A stretch of DNA of 64,000 nucleotides, from contig CANJMI010000012.1 of the NCBI GenBank assembly GCA_947475525.1, forward strand, positions 62,001 through 126,000, written 5' to 3'. The stretch is from Polyangiaceae bacterium. Its GTDB lineage: Bacteria; Myxococcota_A; Polyangia; Polyangiales; Polyangiaceae. The notes below the pieces were generated by a model that searched no databases, had not been told where the DNA came from, and saw nothing but the letters and a program-made list of their open reading frames with translations. The first letter of the stretch is position 1; every line of letters begins with the position of its first letter. The translations under genes were made by a program, and so were the position numbers. Of this stretch, positions 1-8,900 are shown piece after piece.

Positions 1-587
1 TCGGCTGCCGCGAAGCGCTTCGCAATTCGCGCAGCTCGAAGAATCAAGCGGACCCGTGAGTCCGAGTCGGCCTGATCGATTGACTCCGCGAGCAACTCAT
101 CGATGCGACTCTGGAAGCCGCCGTCGTCGACCGAGAGGTCCTCAATCGCCAGCAAAGCGTCAAACGAGGTGTCGTCGCTGTCCGCTGCGCCCTGATAGGA
201 CTCATCGGCCGCCTCGTAGTTGCCGAGGTCCTGCAGCGCGTCACCGAGATCGAGCTGAATTTTTCCGCGCAGCTCACTCGTTGCCGACTCCAAGCTTCGA
301 CGCAGCACGGTCTCCACCATCTTGATCCGCCCAAGGCCGAGATAGACGTCTCGAGCCTCCAGCAGCGGCGCAACGGACTCAGGCTGGAGCTTCCATGCGT
401 TCTGGAAGAATCGCAGCGCACGCGCCCCCTGCATCAGCTGGCCGTTCAGCAAACGACCTAGCCGCAGGAGGTACTGCACCTTCGCCGCGACGTCTTGCTC
501 CTGCTCGCTCGCTTGCTCGAGCGCCTCGGCGAGCGCGGTCCATTCAAGAGTGGTCTCGAGTTCGACGAGGCTTTGCTTCAGGTCCAT
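1..587 (-). CDS. TPR-type protein, C-terminally truncated by window edge
   Basis: An open frame runs from an ATG at 587 leftward to base 1 with no stop, so the 3' end lies outside the window; about 195 residues are visible, starting MDLKQSLVELETTLEW. The protein is helical and alanine/leucine-rich with repeated patterns such as LLRLGRLLNGQLMQGARALRFFQNAWKL (split here as two adjoining helices) and DLGDALQDLGNYEAADESYQ, which fit tetratricopeptide helices. There is no signal peptide, so it is probably cytoplasmic. It follows the TPR lipoprotein (671-1624) by 83 bases on the same strand and may be the last visible member of the Glt/Nfs-like operon. TPR proteins usually scaffold complexes; no partner can be named from sequence. 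The coding frame is convincing; the function is not known. Confidence 0.75.
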   Translation of the reverse strand, partial: MDLKQSLVELETTLEWTALAEALEQASEQEQDVAAKVQYLLRLGRLLNGQLMQGARALRFFQNAWKLQPESVAPLLEARDVYLGLGRIKMVETVLRRSLESATSELRGKIQLDLGDALQDLGNYEAADESYQGAADSDDTSFDALLAIEDLSVDDGGFQSRIDELLAESIDQADSDSRVRLILRAARIAKRFAAA

Positions 588-670
588 GGATTATCGGCTA
601 CGGGTAGGGAAGACGCGAGTGAAGTGAACCGTCCAGCCCGACCACTCGGGCGCGAGCGTGCGACGTAGGC

Positions 671-1624
671 TCAGGTGCCCGGGCCGCTGAGCTTTTGGAT
701 GACCGTGTTGGCCTGGTCGCATTCTTTGCGGTACTTCGCCGCATCCTTCGTGCACGCACGGGCGACAAAGCCCTTGAGGCGAGCGAGCGCCTCCGCTTTC
801 TTGGGAGGGTTCACCTCAGAGTAGGCCATGCCAAGATTGAACAAGAGACCAGGCTCGTCCTCGCGCACCTCGCGGGCCTTCTCCAGCGCCTTCACCATCT
901 TGTCGGTGTCGCGCTGCTCGCCGTACACCTCGGCGAGCAAGGTGTAGACGTTGTAGAGGCGCTTGTCCTTCGGGTCGGCCATCTCGACTGCAGCATTCAG
1001 GACCTGCTCGGCCTCTTTGACGTAGTCGAGAAGAATGTAGCGGTGCGCGAGCGACGTATAGTGATTGACCGCGCACTCGATCGCCGGATCCTCAACGCAT
1101 TTCTTCGTCATGTCGCCATCGGCGGGGCGCTTCTCAATCGCATCGCTGAGCTTCTGCAGCGCTTTCTGCTCGTCGTCGCCGTGATAGAGCGCGTCGGCGA
1201 GATGTGCATGACACCGATCGTCGTTGGAATCGGCCTCGACGCACTTCGTGTAGGGGTCGACCGCGTCGCTCCACTTCGCGCCCCCTTTCTCGGGCTTTTT
1301 GGCTTGCATCTCAATCGCAAACCCGAGTTCGAACCAGTAGTTCGCGAATGACGGCGACCTCGCGACCGCGCGCTGGAGTGTCGACTGGACCTTCTCCCAG
1401 TCTTCCTTCTTTCGATACGCCTTCGCGAGCTTGAAAAGAATCGCGTGATTCTCATCGAGCTTCACGGCCTCCTCGTACTTCTGAATCGCATCCCCGGGGT
1501 TCGCATCCACCATCACATCGCCCTTGTTGGCGAGGATGATTGCCTCCTGCTTGTTGCGATTGCAGCCCGTCGAACACACGCTGGCGAGCAGCGTGAACCC
1601 CATGAGAATTGAACGTACCTTCAT
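671..1624 (-). CDS. TPR-repeat lipoprotein
   Basis: This 317-aa protein starts MKVRSILMGFTLLASVCSTGC, split by a lipobox (STGC) near residue 20, so it is a predicted lipoprotein. The frame is open further upstream to 1801, but that extension runs into a strong hairpin (1750-1781), lacks a signal peptide, and an AGGTGA ribosome-binding site sits just before the ATG at 1624; hence this start. Residues about 30-300 are made of TPR-like helical pairs, for example GDAIQKYEEAVKLDENHA and KALEKAREVREDEPGLLF. Extra cysteines occur around residues 130-200 (CVEADSNDDRC, CVEDPAIEC). It lies downstream of the FHA/TonB-like gene on the same strand. It is likely an envelope scaffold, perhaps part of the gliding-type machine encoded upstream; the hairpin between them may make it a separate or attenuated transcript. 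Confidence 0.8.
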   Translation of the reverse strand: MKVRSILMGFTLLASVCSTGCNRNKQEAIILANKGDVMVDANPGDAIQKYEEAVKLDENHAILFKLAKAYRKKEDWEKVQSTLQRAVARSPSFANYWFELGFAIEMQAKKPEKGGAKWSDAVDPYTKCVEADSNDDRCHAHLADALYHGDDEQKALQKLSDAIEKRPADGDMTKKCVEDPAIECAVNHYTSLAHRYILLDYVKEAEQVLNAAVEMADPKDKRLYNVYTLLAEVYGEQRDTDKMVKALEKAREVREDEPGLLFNLGMAYSEVNPPKKAEALARLKGFVARACTKDAAKYRKECDQANTVIQKLSGPGT

Positions 1625-1749
1625 CGAGCCATCACCTCTGTGCCGCCGCGCTTCGAGGCGCACGGACGTCGCAGAATAGTGTCCTCGGAGAGCTGAAGTC
1701 CAGAGCTTCGAGCCCCCTGCCCACTTGTGGTTCGAGGGGCCCAAACGAC

Positions 1750-1781
1750 GACTCCCCCGGTCGAGGTCGACCAGGGGAGTC
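1750..1781 (-). terminator. Strong hairpin downstream of the FHA/TonB-like gene
   Basis: Bases 1750-1757 (gactcccc) pair with 1774-1781 (ggggagtc), and inside them 1759-1764 (ggtcga) pair with 1767-1772 (tcgacc) around a GG loop. That makes 14 pairs with one c/a mismatch. It lies about 50 bases past the stop of the 682-aa gene on the minus strand. There is no T-tract, so it may be an attenuator or an mRNA 3'-end stabiliser rather than a classical intrinsic terminator. Confidence 0.55.
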
Positions 1782-1831
1782 ACGTGCTCGTCGTCCGTCA
1801 CCGAGAACGGTGAGGCACCTCTGAGAATAGC

Positions 1832-3880
1832 TCAGCCTGGGCTGAACGAGATCGGATAGGTCACCCGCACCACGCCGCCCTCGGGAGCCGGAAAGCCGAG
1901 CCCATAAAACGCACGGGTAACGCAGCTGACAACGCCCGAATCCGGCATGCCGCCCCCGCCGCCTACGTTCGAGACGCTGCCATCGCGACCGATGACGAAC
2001 GTTACGGCGACCGTACCCTGGAGGTTCGGATTGTTCCGCAAACCGTTCTCGTAGCAAAGACGGAACCGGCCGAAGTTCTGACGCACGATGCGCTGAATGA
2101 CCTCGGGCGGGAGACGCCCGCTGACGCTTGTCGCTCCCATACGCACCTGCGGCGGCTTCGCACGATGTGCCCCGGAGAGACGGCCGTGGCCAGACCCGAA
2201 GCCCTGACCCGAACCCGTCCCAGCCCCGTGGCCAAGCGTTCCGATACCACCGAGGCCGATGCCCTCACCGCGCCCACCGCCGCCCTCACCGATGCCGGTG
2301 AGGCCGAGTCCACCTGCGCCGAACGACTCACCAATGGCGTCGCCCCACATGTTGCCGCGGGCACTTAGCGGATCATTACCGAGCGAATCGTCGCGCCCCC
2401 ATGGCGCCGTCGGCGCATCCGGATCACCACCGGCACCGGAATTCAAGAGGCCGATCATACCGAACTCAGCCGCATCGCGGAGCGCAGCCTGACGCGCAAT
2501 GTGCGGGTCGGCGTTGGTCTCGGGCCCGGCGACACCATAGCGATTGCCACTCTGTTTCGAGTTGGGGTTGCCCATCGACCCCTCCTCGCCTTTCGCGCGA
2601 GTACCCGTGCCGCCTTCCTTGTTGTCGGCACTCGACTCGGCGACCTCTTCTGCCGGCTTCTCCTCGAGTTCCTTCTCGGCAGCCGAGTCAAGATAGTGCG
2701 AGATCAGATAACGCTGCTCGTCGTTCACGTCATCGGCGCTCGTCGAATTGAGGTCGGGCGTGAACATCGCCGTCGCAGCGAGGAACCCGCCGACGCCAAC
2801 CCCCGCCCCGAGCACGTAAAGCAACGCCGAGCCCGTGATCACCGCAGCCAAAGTGACGGCCGCCGTCACCTTCCGGCCACTCGCAACCGCATTGACTTCG
2901 AAAATGATGTCGCCGATCTCAATACGAACGCTCGTCCCGCTGTTCAGCGCCACGCGTCCGCCCTGAGCCGCCTGCTGAAGCGGCGTCCGTACCTGGTTGT
3001 TCCCCGCTTCAACCCAGCCACCCGCATTCGGCGGAACGACCGCAACCGCACTGCCGCCGGCGGCCTCGACGATCGCGATACGCGACGCACCGAGCTTCGC
3101 CTGCGGAATGGTATAATCGACGGGATTACCCTTCCCCGCCGACTCGCCGACATAAAAGGAACGAACAGGGCTCAAGTGAGCGATGTGCAGCAAGTTGCGT
3201 CCCCAGAGGACGCGAACCTCGATTGCACTCGCTGCAGTCTCAACCTCATCGCTACGAACGGGCATTCCACCCTTCACGATTTGGTACTCGTAGCTCCCCT
3301 CAGCCGCATTCGCACCGGCGCCGTGGGCGTGCCCGTGAGCGTGCGGCGTATGAGACGGAGCCTGTGCGGCGAACGGATTCGACGCAAACGGATTCGGGAT
3401 AGACGGCATCGGAGCCGCGGCAAATGGATTGCTGACAGCGGGCAACGGTGTCCCAGCGGCAAAAGGATTGCTGGCGCCTGGAGCCTGCACGGCGAAGGGA
3501 TTGGACGCCTGCGCGAAAGGAACGGTCGTTGCCGCGGGAACAGTCCCGAGGCCGGCAGCTGCGGCAACGGCCACCTCGATGCGCTCGAGAACAATCAGCG
3601 TGCTCCCGATCTGAAGTTGGTCGCCCTGATTCAACTTGCACTTGTTGACGCGAGCGCCGTTCACGAGCGTGCCGGACTCGCTCCCGAGGTCGATCAGCGT
3701 AACGTCATCTTGCATTTCGATGACGGCATGCATGCGACCCGCCAGCTCGTCGTCGACCCGCAGGTGACTCTTAGGATCCTTTCCAACTTTGATGATGTCC
3801 TGCGCGATCGACTCACGTCGGACGAGCTGGTCACCTTGGTAGAATGCGAAAGTGAGCGAGAGCTTCTGTTTACCATCCAT
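1832..3880 (-). CDS. FHA / AgmX-PglI C-terminal domain protein (GltG-like)
   Basis: A 682-aa inner-membrane protein. Residues about 28-100 form an FHA phosphopeptide-binding domain (VGKDPKSHLRV, then LGSESGTLVNG). A linker at 125-175 carries five NPF motifs, followed by a His-rich stretch near 177-187 (HTPHAHGHAH). A transmembrane segment lies at about 338-370. After an acidic and then very glycine-rich stretch (about 520-580), the C-terminal 100 residues contain GRLPPEVIQRIVRQNFGRF and end VRVTYPISFSPG; this is the TonB-like AgmX/PglI tail typical of myxobacterial gliding proteins. Position and architecture match GltG/NfsG of the M. xanthus gliding and spore-coat machines. In those systems the protein spans the inner membrane and links cytoplasmic signals to periplasmic parts. 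The family assignment is firm; orthology to GltG is inference. Confidence 0.85.
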   Translation of the reverse strand: MDGKQKLSLTFAFYQGDQLVRRESIAQDIIKVGKDPKSHLRVDDELAGRMHAVIEMQDDVTLIDLGSESGTLVNGARVNKCKLNQGDQLQIGSTLIVLERIEVAVAAAAGLGTVPAATTVPFAQASNPFAVQAPGASNPFAAGTPLPAVSNPFAAAPMPSIPNPFASNPFAAQAPSHTPHAHGHAHGAGANAAEGSYEYQIVKGGMPVRSDEVETAASAIEVRVLWGRNLLHIAHLSPVRSFYVGESAGKGNPVDYTIPQAKLGASRIAIVEAAGGSAVAVVPPNAGGWVEAGNNQVRTPLQQAAQGGRVALNSGTSVRIEIGDIIFEVNAVASGRKVTAAVTLAAVITGSALLYVLGAGVGVGGFLAATAMFTPDLNSTSADDVNDEQRYLISHYLDSAAEKELEEKPAEEVAESSADNKEGGTGTRAKGEEGSMGNPNSKQSGNRYGVAGPETNADPHIARQAALRDAAEFGMIGLLNSGAGGDPDAPTAPWGRDDSLGNDPLSARGNMWGDAIGESFGAGGLGLTGIGEGGGGRGEGIGLGGIGTLGHGAGTGSGQGFGSGHGRLSGAHRAKPPQVRMGATSVSGRLPPEVIQRIVRQNFGRFRLCYENGLRNNPNLQGTVAVTFVIGRDGSVSNVGGGGGMPDSGVVSCVTRAFYGLGFPAPEGGVVRVTYPISFSPG

Positions 3881-3901
3881 GACTAAACTCCAGGCAAACG
3901 G

Positions 3902-4174
3902 TCAAAGTTGCTCGACGGACTTGAGCATCTCAGGAACGAACGACGTGCGGGGCCGGATCAGCGTCCGACGCACAGGCCCCTGGCGGACCCGAATCGTCGC
4001 GTCCGTCGGGCCAAAGCCGCCCGCAGCGAGAGGGTCATCGGCGAACTCGTAGCCGTAGCCCTCACCGTCACCGCTGTCGCTCGCCTTGATCCCCTGAGCG
4101 AAGGCCACCGACGAAGCGCAGAGCGCTCCGCATGCGACAACCGCCACAACCGCAATACGAGTCAGAATCTTCAT
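3902..4174 (-). CDS. Small exported protein in the Glt/Nfs-like cluster
   Basis: A 90-aa protein with a clear signal peptide (MKILTRIAVVAVVACGAL, cleavage probably after SVAFAQ near residue 27). The mature part is only about 60 residues, with an acidic Gly/Asp/Glu section (SDSGDGEGYGYEFADDPLA) and a basic end (RRTLIRPRTSFVPEMLKS). A GGAG ribosome-binding site precedes the ATG at 4174. It sits between the TPR lipoprotein (4353-5870) and the FHA/TonB-like gene, 21 bases from the latter. The M. xanthus gliding cluster has a small component at about this place (GltF), but the similarity here is only positional, so no name is given. Real by signal peptide, spacing and RBS; function unknown. Confidence 0.7.
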   Translation of the reverse strand: MKILTRIAVVAVVACGALCASSVAFAQGIKASDSGDGEGYGYEFADDPLAAGGFGPTDATIRVRQGPVRRTLIRPRTSFVPEMLKSVEQL

Positions 4175-4246
4175 TGTTCAGTCTCCTTGCAAATTCCAAT
4201 TGCGCGGTACAAATCCAGCCGAATTACAGTACCATTGTAACTTAGG

Positions 4247-4279
4247 CCGCAATGACGGTCAATGGGATCGTCATTGCGG
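4247..4279. repeat. 10-bp perfect inverted repeat between cluster genes
   Basis: 4247-4256 (ccgcaatgac) and 4270-4279 (gtcattgcgg) are perfect inverted repeats around a 13-base loop. They lie in the 178-base gap between the TPR lipoprotein gene (stop at 4353) and the small exported protein (start at 4174), both on the minus strand. It could be an operator, an attenuator or a transcript-processing stem. No T-tract follows on either strand. Confidence 0.5.
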
Positions 4280-4352
4280 TCGGGCGACGCTTGCCTCAAC
4301 GGGTTCACGTTGGGTCAAGACAATCGCTTTGGGCGAAAGTTCCCAAAAAAGA

Positions 4353-5870
4353 TCACTTACCCGCGGGTGGCGCCGCTGAAACCTTGGGCGCTTCCGCTGA
4401 CGGAGCTCCTGATGGCACCCCCGGAGCTGCGTCGGTGGTCGGTGCGGGAGCGGCAGGGGGCGCAGGCGCAGGCGCAGGGTTCTTCGCGGCAGCAGCGTTA
4501 TCTTTGATGACCGCGACGATGTCGTCGATGTCCTTCATGCGCTCTTCGGCGCGCTTAACGGCAACCGTGTACTCTTCCTTGCCGGTCGCCTTCTCGATGA
4601 ACTGTTTGAACAATCCCTTGGCCTGCGCGTACAGCGGCTCAGCCTTCTCTCCGTCGACGGTCTTGGTCTTGAACTCCTCGACCAGGATCGCTTCGTTGTA
4701 GTAGGTCTCCGGTCGAGCCGCGTCGATCTTGCGAGCCTCAGCGAGCTCCCGTTGTGCGGCGCCGAGCATTTCGTCGAAGTTCTTGTCGGTGATGAGACCG
4801 CGAAAGGCGAGAGCGAGGCCAAGATGCGCTTCGTAATCGTTCGGCCTGAGGCCAACCGAGGCTTTGTAGGCCGTAGCCGACTCCTCGAAGCCGCGAAACT
4901 GCAGGTTGACCGCAGCGTAGTTCATGTGCGCCTCGTAGAACTTCGCATCAAGTCCGCGAGCCTTCCCGAATGACTGGGCCGCTTGCGACAGGTCTCCGAG
5001 CTCCGAAGAGATGAGCCCCATGGTGTTGTAAATCGGCGCGTAATTCGGGTTCTTGCGGATGGCCTGCGAGCACACGAGCTGGGCCAACTCGAGCGCTTGC
5101 GAGTCGGCGCGCCGCTCGTCTTCAGCGGCGGCCTTGACGGCGCTCCGTTTTCGGGAAGTGCGAGTTTTGTCGCCTTTCTCCGACTGACGGGCCTTCTTCT
5201 TCGCGCTCTCGAGATAGTAAACAGCGAGCTGGTTGAACGCCGGCATGAACCCGTCGTTGACCGCCAGTGCGCGTTGCAGATTGAGCTTCGCGCGCTCGAA
5301 GTCGGTGGCCCCGTCGTCATCCTTGACGTCGTTGTCTCGCAACATCTGCAGCATCGCTAGATGGACGAGAGCCTCCTCGTTCTTGAACTCCGCGTCGTCG
5401 ACGGCTTGCTGCATCTCCTTAATCGCCGGATCGACGTCCTTCTGACCCGAGGCGACAAACTCGTAGAGCGCCACCTGCACGCGCGCCCTGTGAAACTTCG
5501 GATTCTCCGCCAGGATCTTCTTGAAGGCACCTTTGGCGCTCGAGTCCTGCTTGCACCGCTGAAACGCGACGCCGGCGTTGTAGCGGGCCTCGAAGAACTC
5601 CCCCCCCGAAAGCTTTCCGGAGGCATTCTCGAAGTGCTTCGCGGACGACTCACACGCGGAGTCGTTCCAGTCGCTCGCCGTATCGTGCGCGGTCAGCTCG
5701 GCGACGGCCTTCTTGAACTCGTCCGCTGCCGCCTTGTTGATCACCTTTCCGTCTTGCGTTTTGACGGACTCCCCGGTCACCGGGTCTTTGGCGGGTTCGG
5801 CGTCGTGGCAGCCGACGACGAGCGCGGAGCCCGCGATAAGTGCGAGACATGCAGTATTCGTGATCTTCAT
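4353..5870 (-). CDS. TPR-repeat lipoprotein, GltE/AglT-like
   Basis: A 505-aa protein starting MKITNTACLALIAGSALVVGC, where VVGC is the lipobox. The frame is open up to 5909, but the ATG at 5870 gives the clean lipoprotein signal. At least six TPR-like helical pairs fill residues about 40-440 (for example NPNYAPIYNTMGLISSELGD and PNDYEAHLGLALAFRGL). A lysine/arginine-rich insert lies near residue 223 (KKKARQSEKGDKTRTSRKR). The last 50 residues are an Ala/Pro-rich low-complexity tail. It follows the 1263-aa TPR protein by 35 bases. Size, lipoprotein status and order match AglT/GltE, the outer-membrane TPR lipoprotein of Myxococcus gliding motility. TPR lipoprotein is certain; the GltE identity is inferred from context. 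Confidence 0.82.
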   Translation of the reverse strand: MKITNTACLALIAGSALVVGCHDAEPAKDPVTGESVKTQDGKVINKAAADEFKKAVAELTAHDTASDWNDSACESSAKHFENASGKLSGGEFFEARYNAGVAFQRCKQDSSAKGAFKKILAENPKFHRARVQVALYEFVASGQKDVDPAIKEMQQAVDDAEFKNEEALVHLAMLQMLRDNDVKDDDGATDFERAKLNLQRALAVNDGFMPAFNQLAVYYLESAKKKARQSEKGDKTRTSRKRSAVKAAAEDERRADSQALELAQLVCSQAIRKNPNYAPIYNTMGLISSELGDLSQAAQSFGKARGLDAKFYEAHMNYAAVNLQFRGFEESATAYKASVGLRPNDYEAHLGLALAFRGLITDKNFDEMLGAAQRELAEARKIDAARPETYYNEAILVEEFKTKTVDGEKAEPLYAQAKGLFKQFIEKATGKEEYTVAVKRAEERMKDIDDIVAVIKDNAAAAKNPAPAPAPPAAPAPTTDAAPGVPSGAPSAEAPKVSAAPPAGK

Positions 5871-5905
5871 GGTCCTATTCCTCGACGAGGCTTTCTCGCG
5901 CAAAA

Positions 5906-8900
5906 TCACTTCGAGTCCGTGCCAGCGGCGGCCGGCTTCTTGTTCTTGTTTTCGTCACCCTCAACCTCGCGCGTGTCGACTACGACAGGCTGCCCGTCGT
6001 AGTTCAGCGCTTGGGGGCGCTCGTCGAGCGGCGAGCTTACGCGTGTGGGGGCACCCCGGAACTCGTCGATGAGGTGGAACTCGCGACCGAAGTTCTTTGA
6101 GAGCCACTTCTCGCAAGAGCGCGAAGCTTGGTCGAAGTATTGATACTTGACCGAGTACCCAAGGCACGTCGTGTACGCGACCTTCGACTGGTCCTTGAAT
6201 CGCTTGGCCGAGCTCTCGAGCGTCGCTTGGTACTGGGCGCGAAGGTCCTGCCACAGAAGCGGCGGATCGGTGCCCGGCACTTCACCCGGGGAGTCCCATT
6301 GCTTCGGGTAAGGAGCACGCAGGAAGTCCTCCACGAAGCCGCCCCACATTGCGCCAACAGCGGCGCCCGACTTGATGACCCAAACGGGCGGCGGCGCAGG
6401 CTTCATGTTGACGATCTTGAAGTAATCCTCCTGGACCTCCTTGATGGCGCCTTCCTTCTTCTCGTACCAATCTTTGACCTTGGTTGCAGTGAACTCGTCG
6501 ACGTCTTTGCGTTCGCCAGCCCCTTTGTACTCAGGGAACTTGATGGGTTCGACCTTCGCTATTCGCTTCTTCTCTGCGAAGAAGAAAAACGCCTCGCCGA
6601 CAGCGGTGACGGTCTTACCGACACGGCGGTCGCGCTGGGACTGCGAGCCGCCGATGGCATCGAGTTGCTTCATCGCCGCGGCCGGGTCCGTCCAGGCATC
6701 GCGAACTGTCGCGAAGTTCTGCTCGGCCTTGGCATCCTGACGAGCGGCTGCGTAGATGCGGCCGAGCAGCGCGTGAGCCTGCAATTTGACGTCGTAAGAT
6801 GCCTGCTGGTCGATCTTACCTATCTGCGCCGAAAGAGCCTTTTCGGCATTCTTCCAGTCCTCGCGCTCGGCGTAGTACGCACCGATCGCGAAGGCGATTT
6901 GCGCAGCTTTCGCGGGATTTTTGCCACCGAACGAGGCTGCGAACTTGCCCGCGTCCTCGAGAGCCTTCTCCTGCTGTCCGAGGCCAAGGCGGAGAACGAC
7001 GGCGTCGCTGAGGGCGTTCGAGGACTTCTCCTGGAGTTCCTTGTCAGACGACGCGGCCTGCTCCGAAGCGAAGCGCTCGTACCACGTGGCGGCATCCTCA
7101 TACACCGCGATCGCCTGGTAATTGCCGCCGATCTCATAGACGGCGAGCTTCGCCGCCTGTGAGTTCTTGAGCGCGGGAGTGTTGATCAGGATGGTCCGCA
7201 GCTTGATCGCCCTGGCGATTAAGCGCGCAGCCTGAAATGCACGGGCGCCGTTGTAGAGAATTTTGTCATTTTTCTCGCACGCCGGCTTGTTCTCCTTGCA
7301 CGACTCTTCGCCGTATTTTTTCCAGAGATCGTAGTAGAGGTTTGCAGCCTCCTCATAAAGCCTGATGCTATCGGCACCGCCCGCGTCGGCTTTCTTGACC
7401 AGTGCTTCGGCACGCTTGGCTTGAATGTCGCGCTGAATGCGGAAGAGGACCGAGCATTGCTCGTCGTTGTCCTTCTTCTGTTTCTCGTCGGCGCAGAAGA
7501 GCTCGATGTACTTCGGTACGTCCTTCTCCATGCTGAGGAGGCAGTCCGGGTTCGAGTCGTTTCCGCTCATCGTGCCGAGCACGTTGAGCGCATCGAGAGA
7601 CAGCTGAGCGGCGTACAGGCCGGCCTCGAGCTTCGGGTAGCTGAGTGCGACGTCGCGGAAGGCTTCGGCTGCCTCCTCCCAGTGCTGGGACTCATAGTAG
7701 GTGCGGGCCCGCGCGTACTTGACTTCGACGTATTGCTCGAGCGCCTCGGCGTCCTTCTCGGGGGGCTTGATGTAGCAGATGTAGCGATCGAAGGCGGTGA
7801 TCATGCCCTTTTGGGGGCCGGCCAGCTCCTTGGGCTTCATCTTGTTGGCGTCGGGCTCCTTTTCCTTACCCTTGCCTTTGCCCTTTCCATCCGCGTCGAG
7901 GTGCCCGCCGCTCTGACGATGGGAGCCATCCGCGTGCGTCTTGGCGTAAATGTTCTGGTAGCAGAGCACCGACGCGAACGCGGCCTCGGCCGCATTCGGT
8001 CCATTGGGGTCTTCCGCAACGACCGCATCGAAGGCGGGTCCGCATTCGTCCCACTTCTTCTGGAAGTAGAGGAGGTCGGCCATCGCGTACTTGACCTTGG
8101 GGAGCGACGGCCAGTCCTCCTTGACGATGCGTGGGAAGGTAAACGCCTTGAACTGGTCCGACGTGAAGCCCTCCGTCACCATTTTGTAGAGCTTCGCGCT
8201 GAAATCCATCGTCTTCGCGTCGCCCGTACCGCGAACACCACCGGAGCCGACTGCCTCAAGATGCCAAGCCATGGCAGTCTCAGCGAGCAACGACGCCGTG
8301 GTGTTGGCGCACTCGAGTTTGCTCGGATTGCCGTGGCTCCCGCTCTTAAACTCAGTATAAATCGCGAGTTGGCGGTTCAGTTCGTCAACAATAAGCGGCT
8401 TATTGTTGCTCTTCGCCGCCATGACAGCCTGGCTTATCTGCGCCTGGTAGAAGCAGTGGCGGTCGCCCTTGTTGCGCTTCTTCAAGTCGTTGTAGAGGAC
8501 GATGGCCTCGTCGTAGTGACCGGTGTCGATCAGGTTCTGGCCCAGGTCCTCCATCATTTTGAAGGTTTTTTCGCTGTCGACGCCCGAGTCGCCTGAGAGC
8601 GGACGGAAGACATCGTAAGCCTTCGCGGGATCACCCTTGAGTGCGTAGACGGGGATGATGTCGCGACGCGCGCTCTGGGCGATGCCCCTCGCGTTGGGTA
8701 ATTGAGGATACTTGTCCCCAAACTCGATGACGCTCTTGAACTGCTGGATGGCCGAACCGTGGTCGCCCTGATTCCAGAACACGTACCCGAGCTTGTAGGC
8801 CGCATAGCCCCAGAGCTTGTTCTCCGGCGGGTCGTACTTCAGTACTTCCTTGTAGAAGTTCTGCGCGAAGGCCCACTTCGATGGGTCGCCCTGCGCTTCT

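Noticed and set aside
1625-1801. N-terminal extension of the TPR lipoprotein to 1801
   Set aside because: The extension passes through a strong hairpin and hides the lipoprotein signal that starts at 1624.
2501-3886. 461-aa plus-strand open frame opposite the FHA/TonB-like gene
   Set aside because: Arg-rich shadow of the real minus-strand gene; no domain, signal or RBS.
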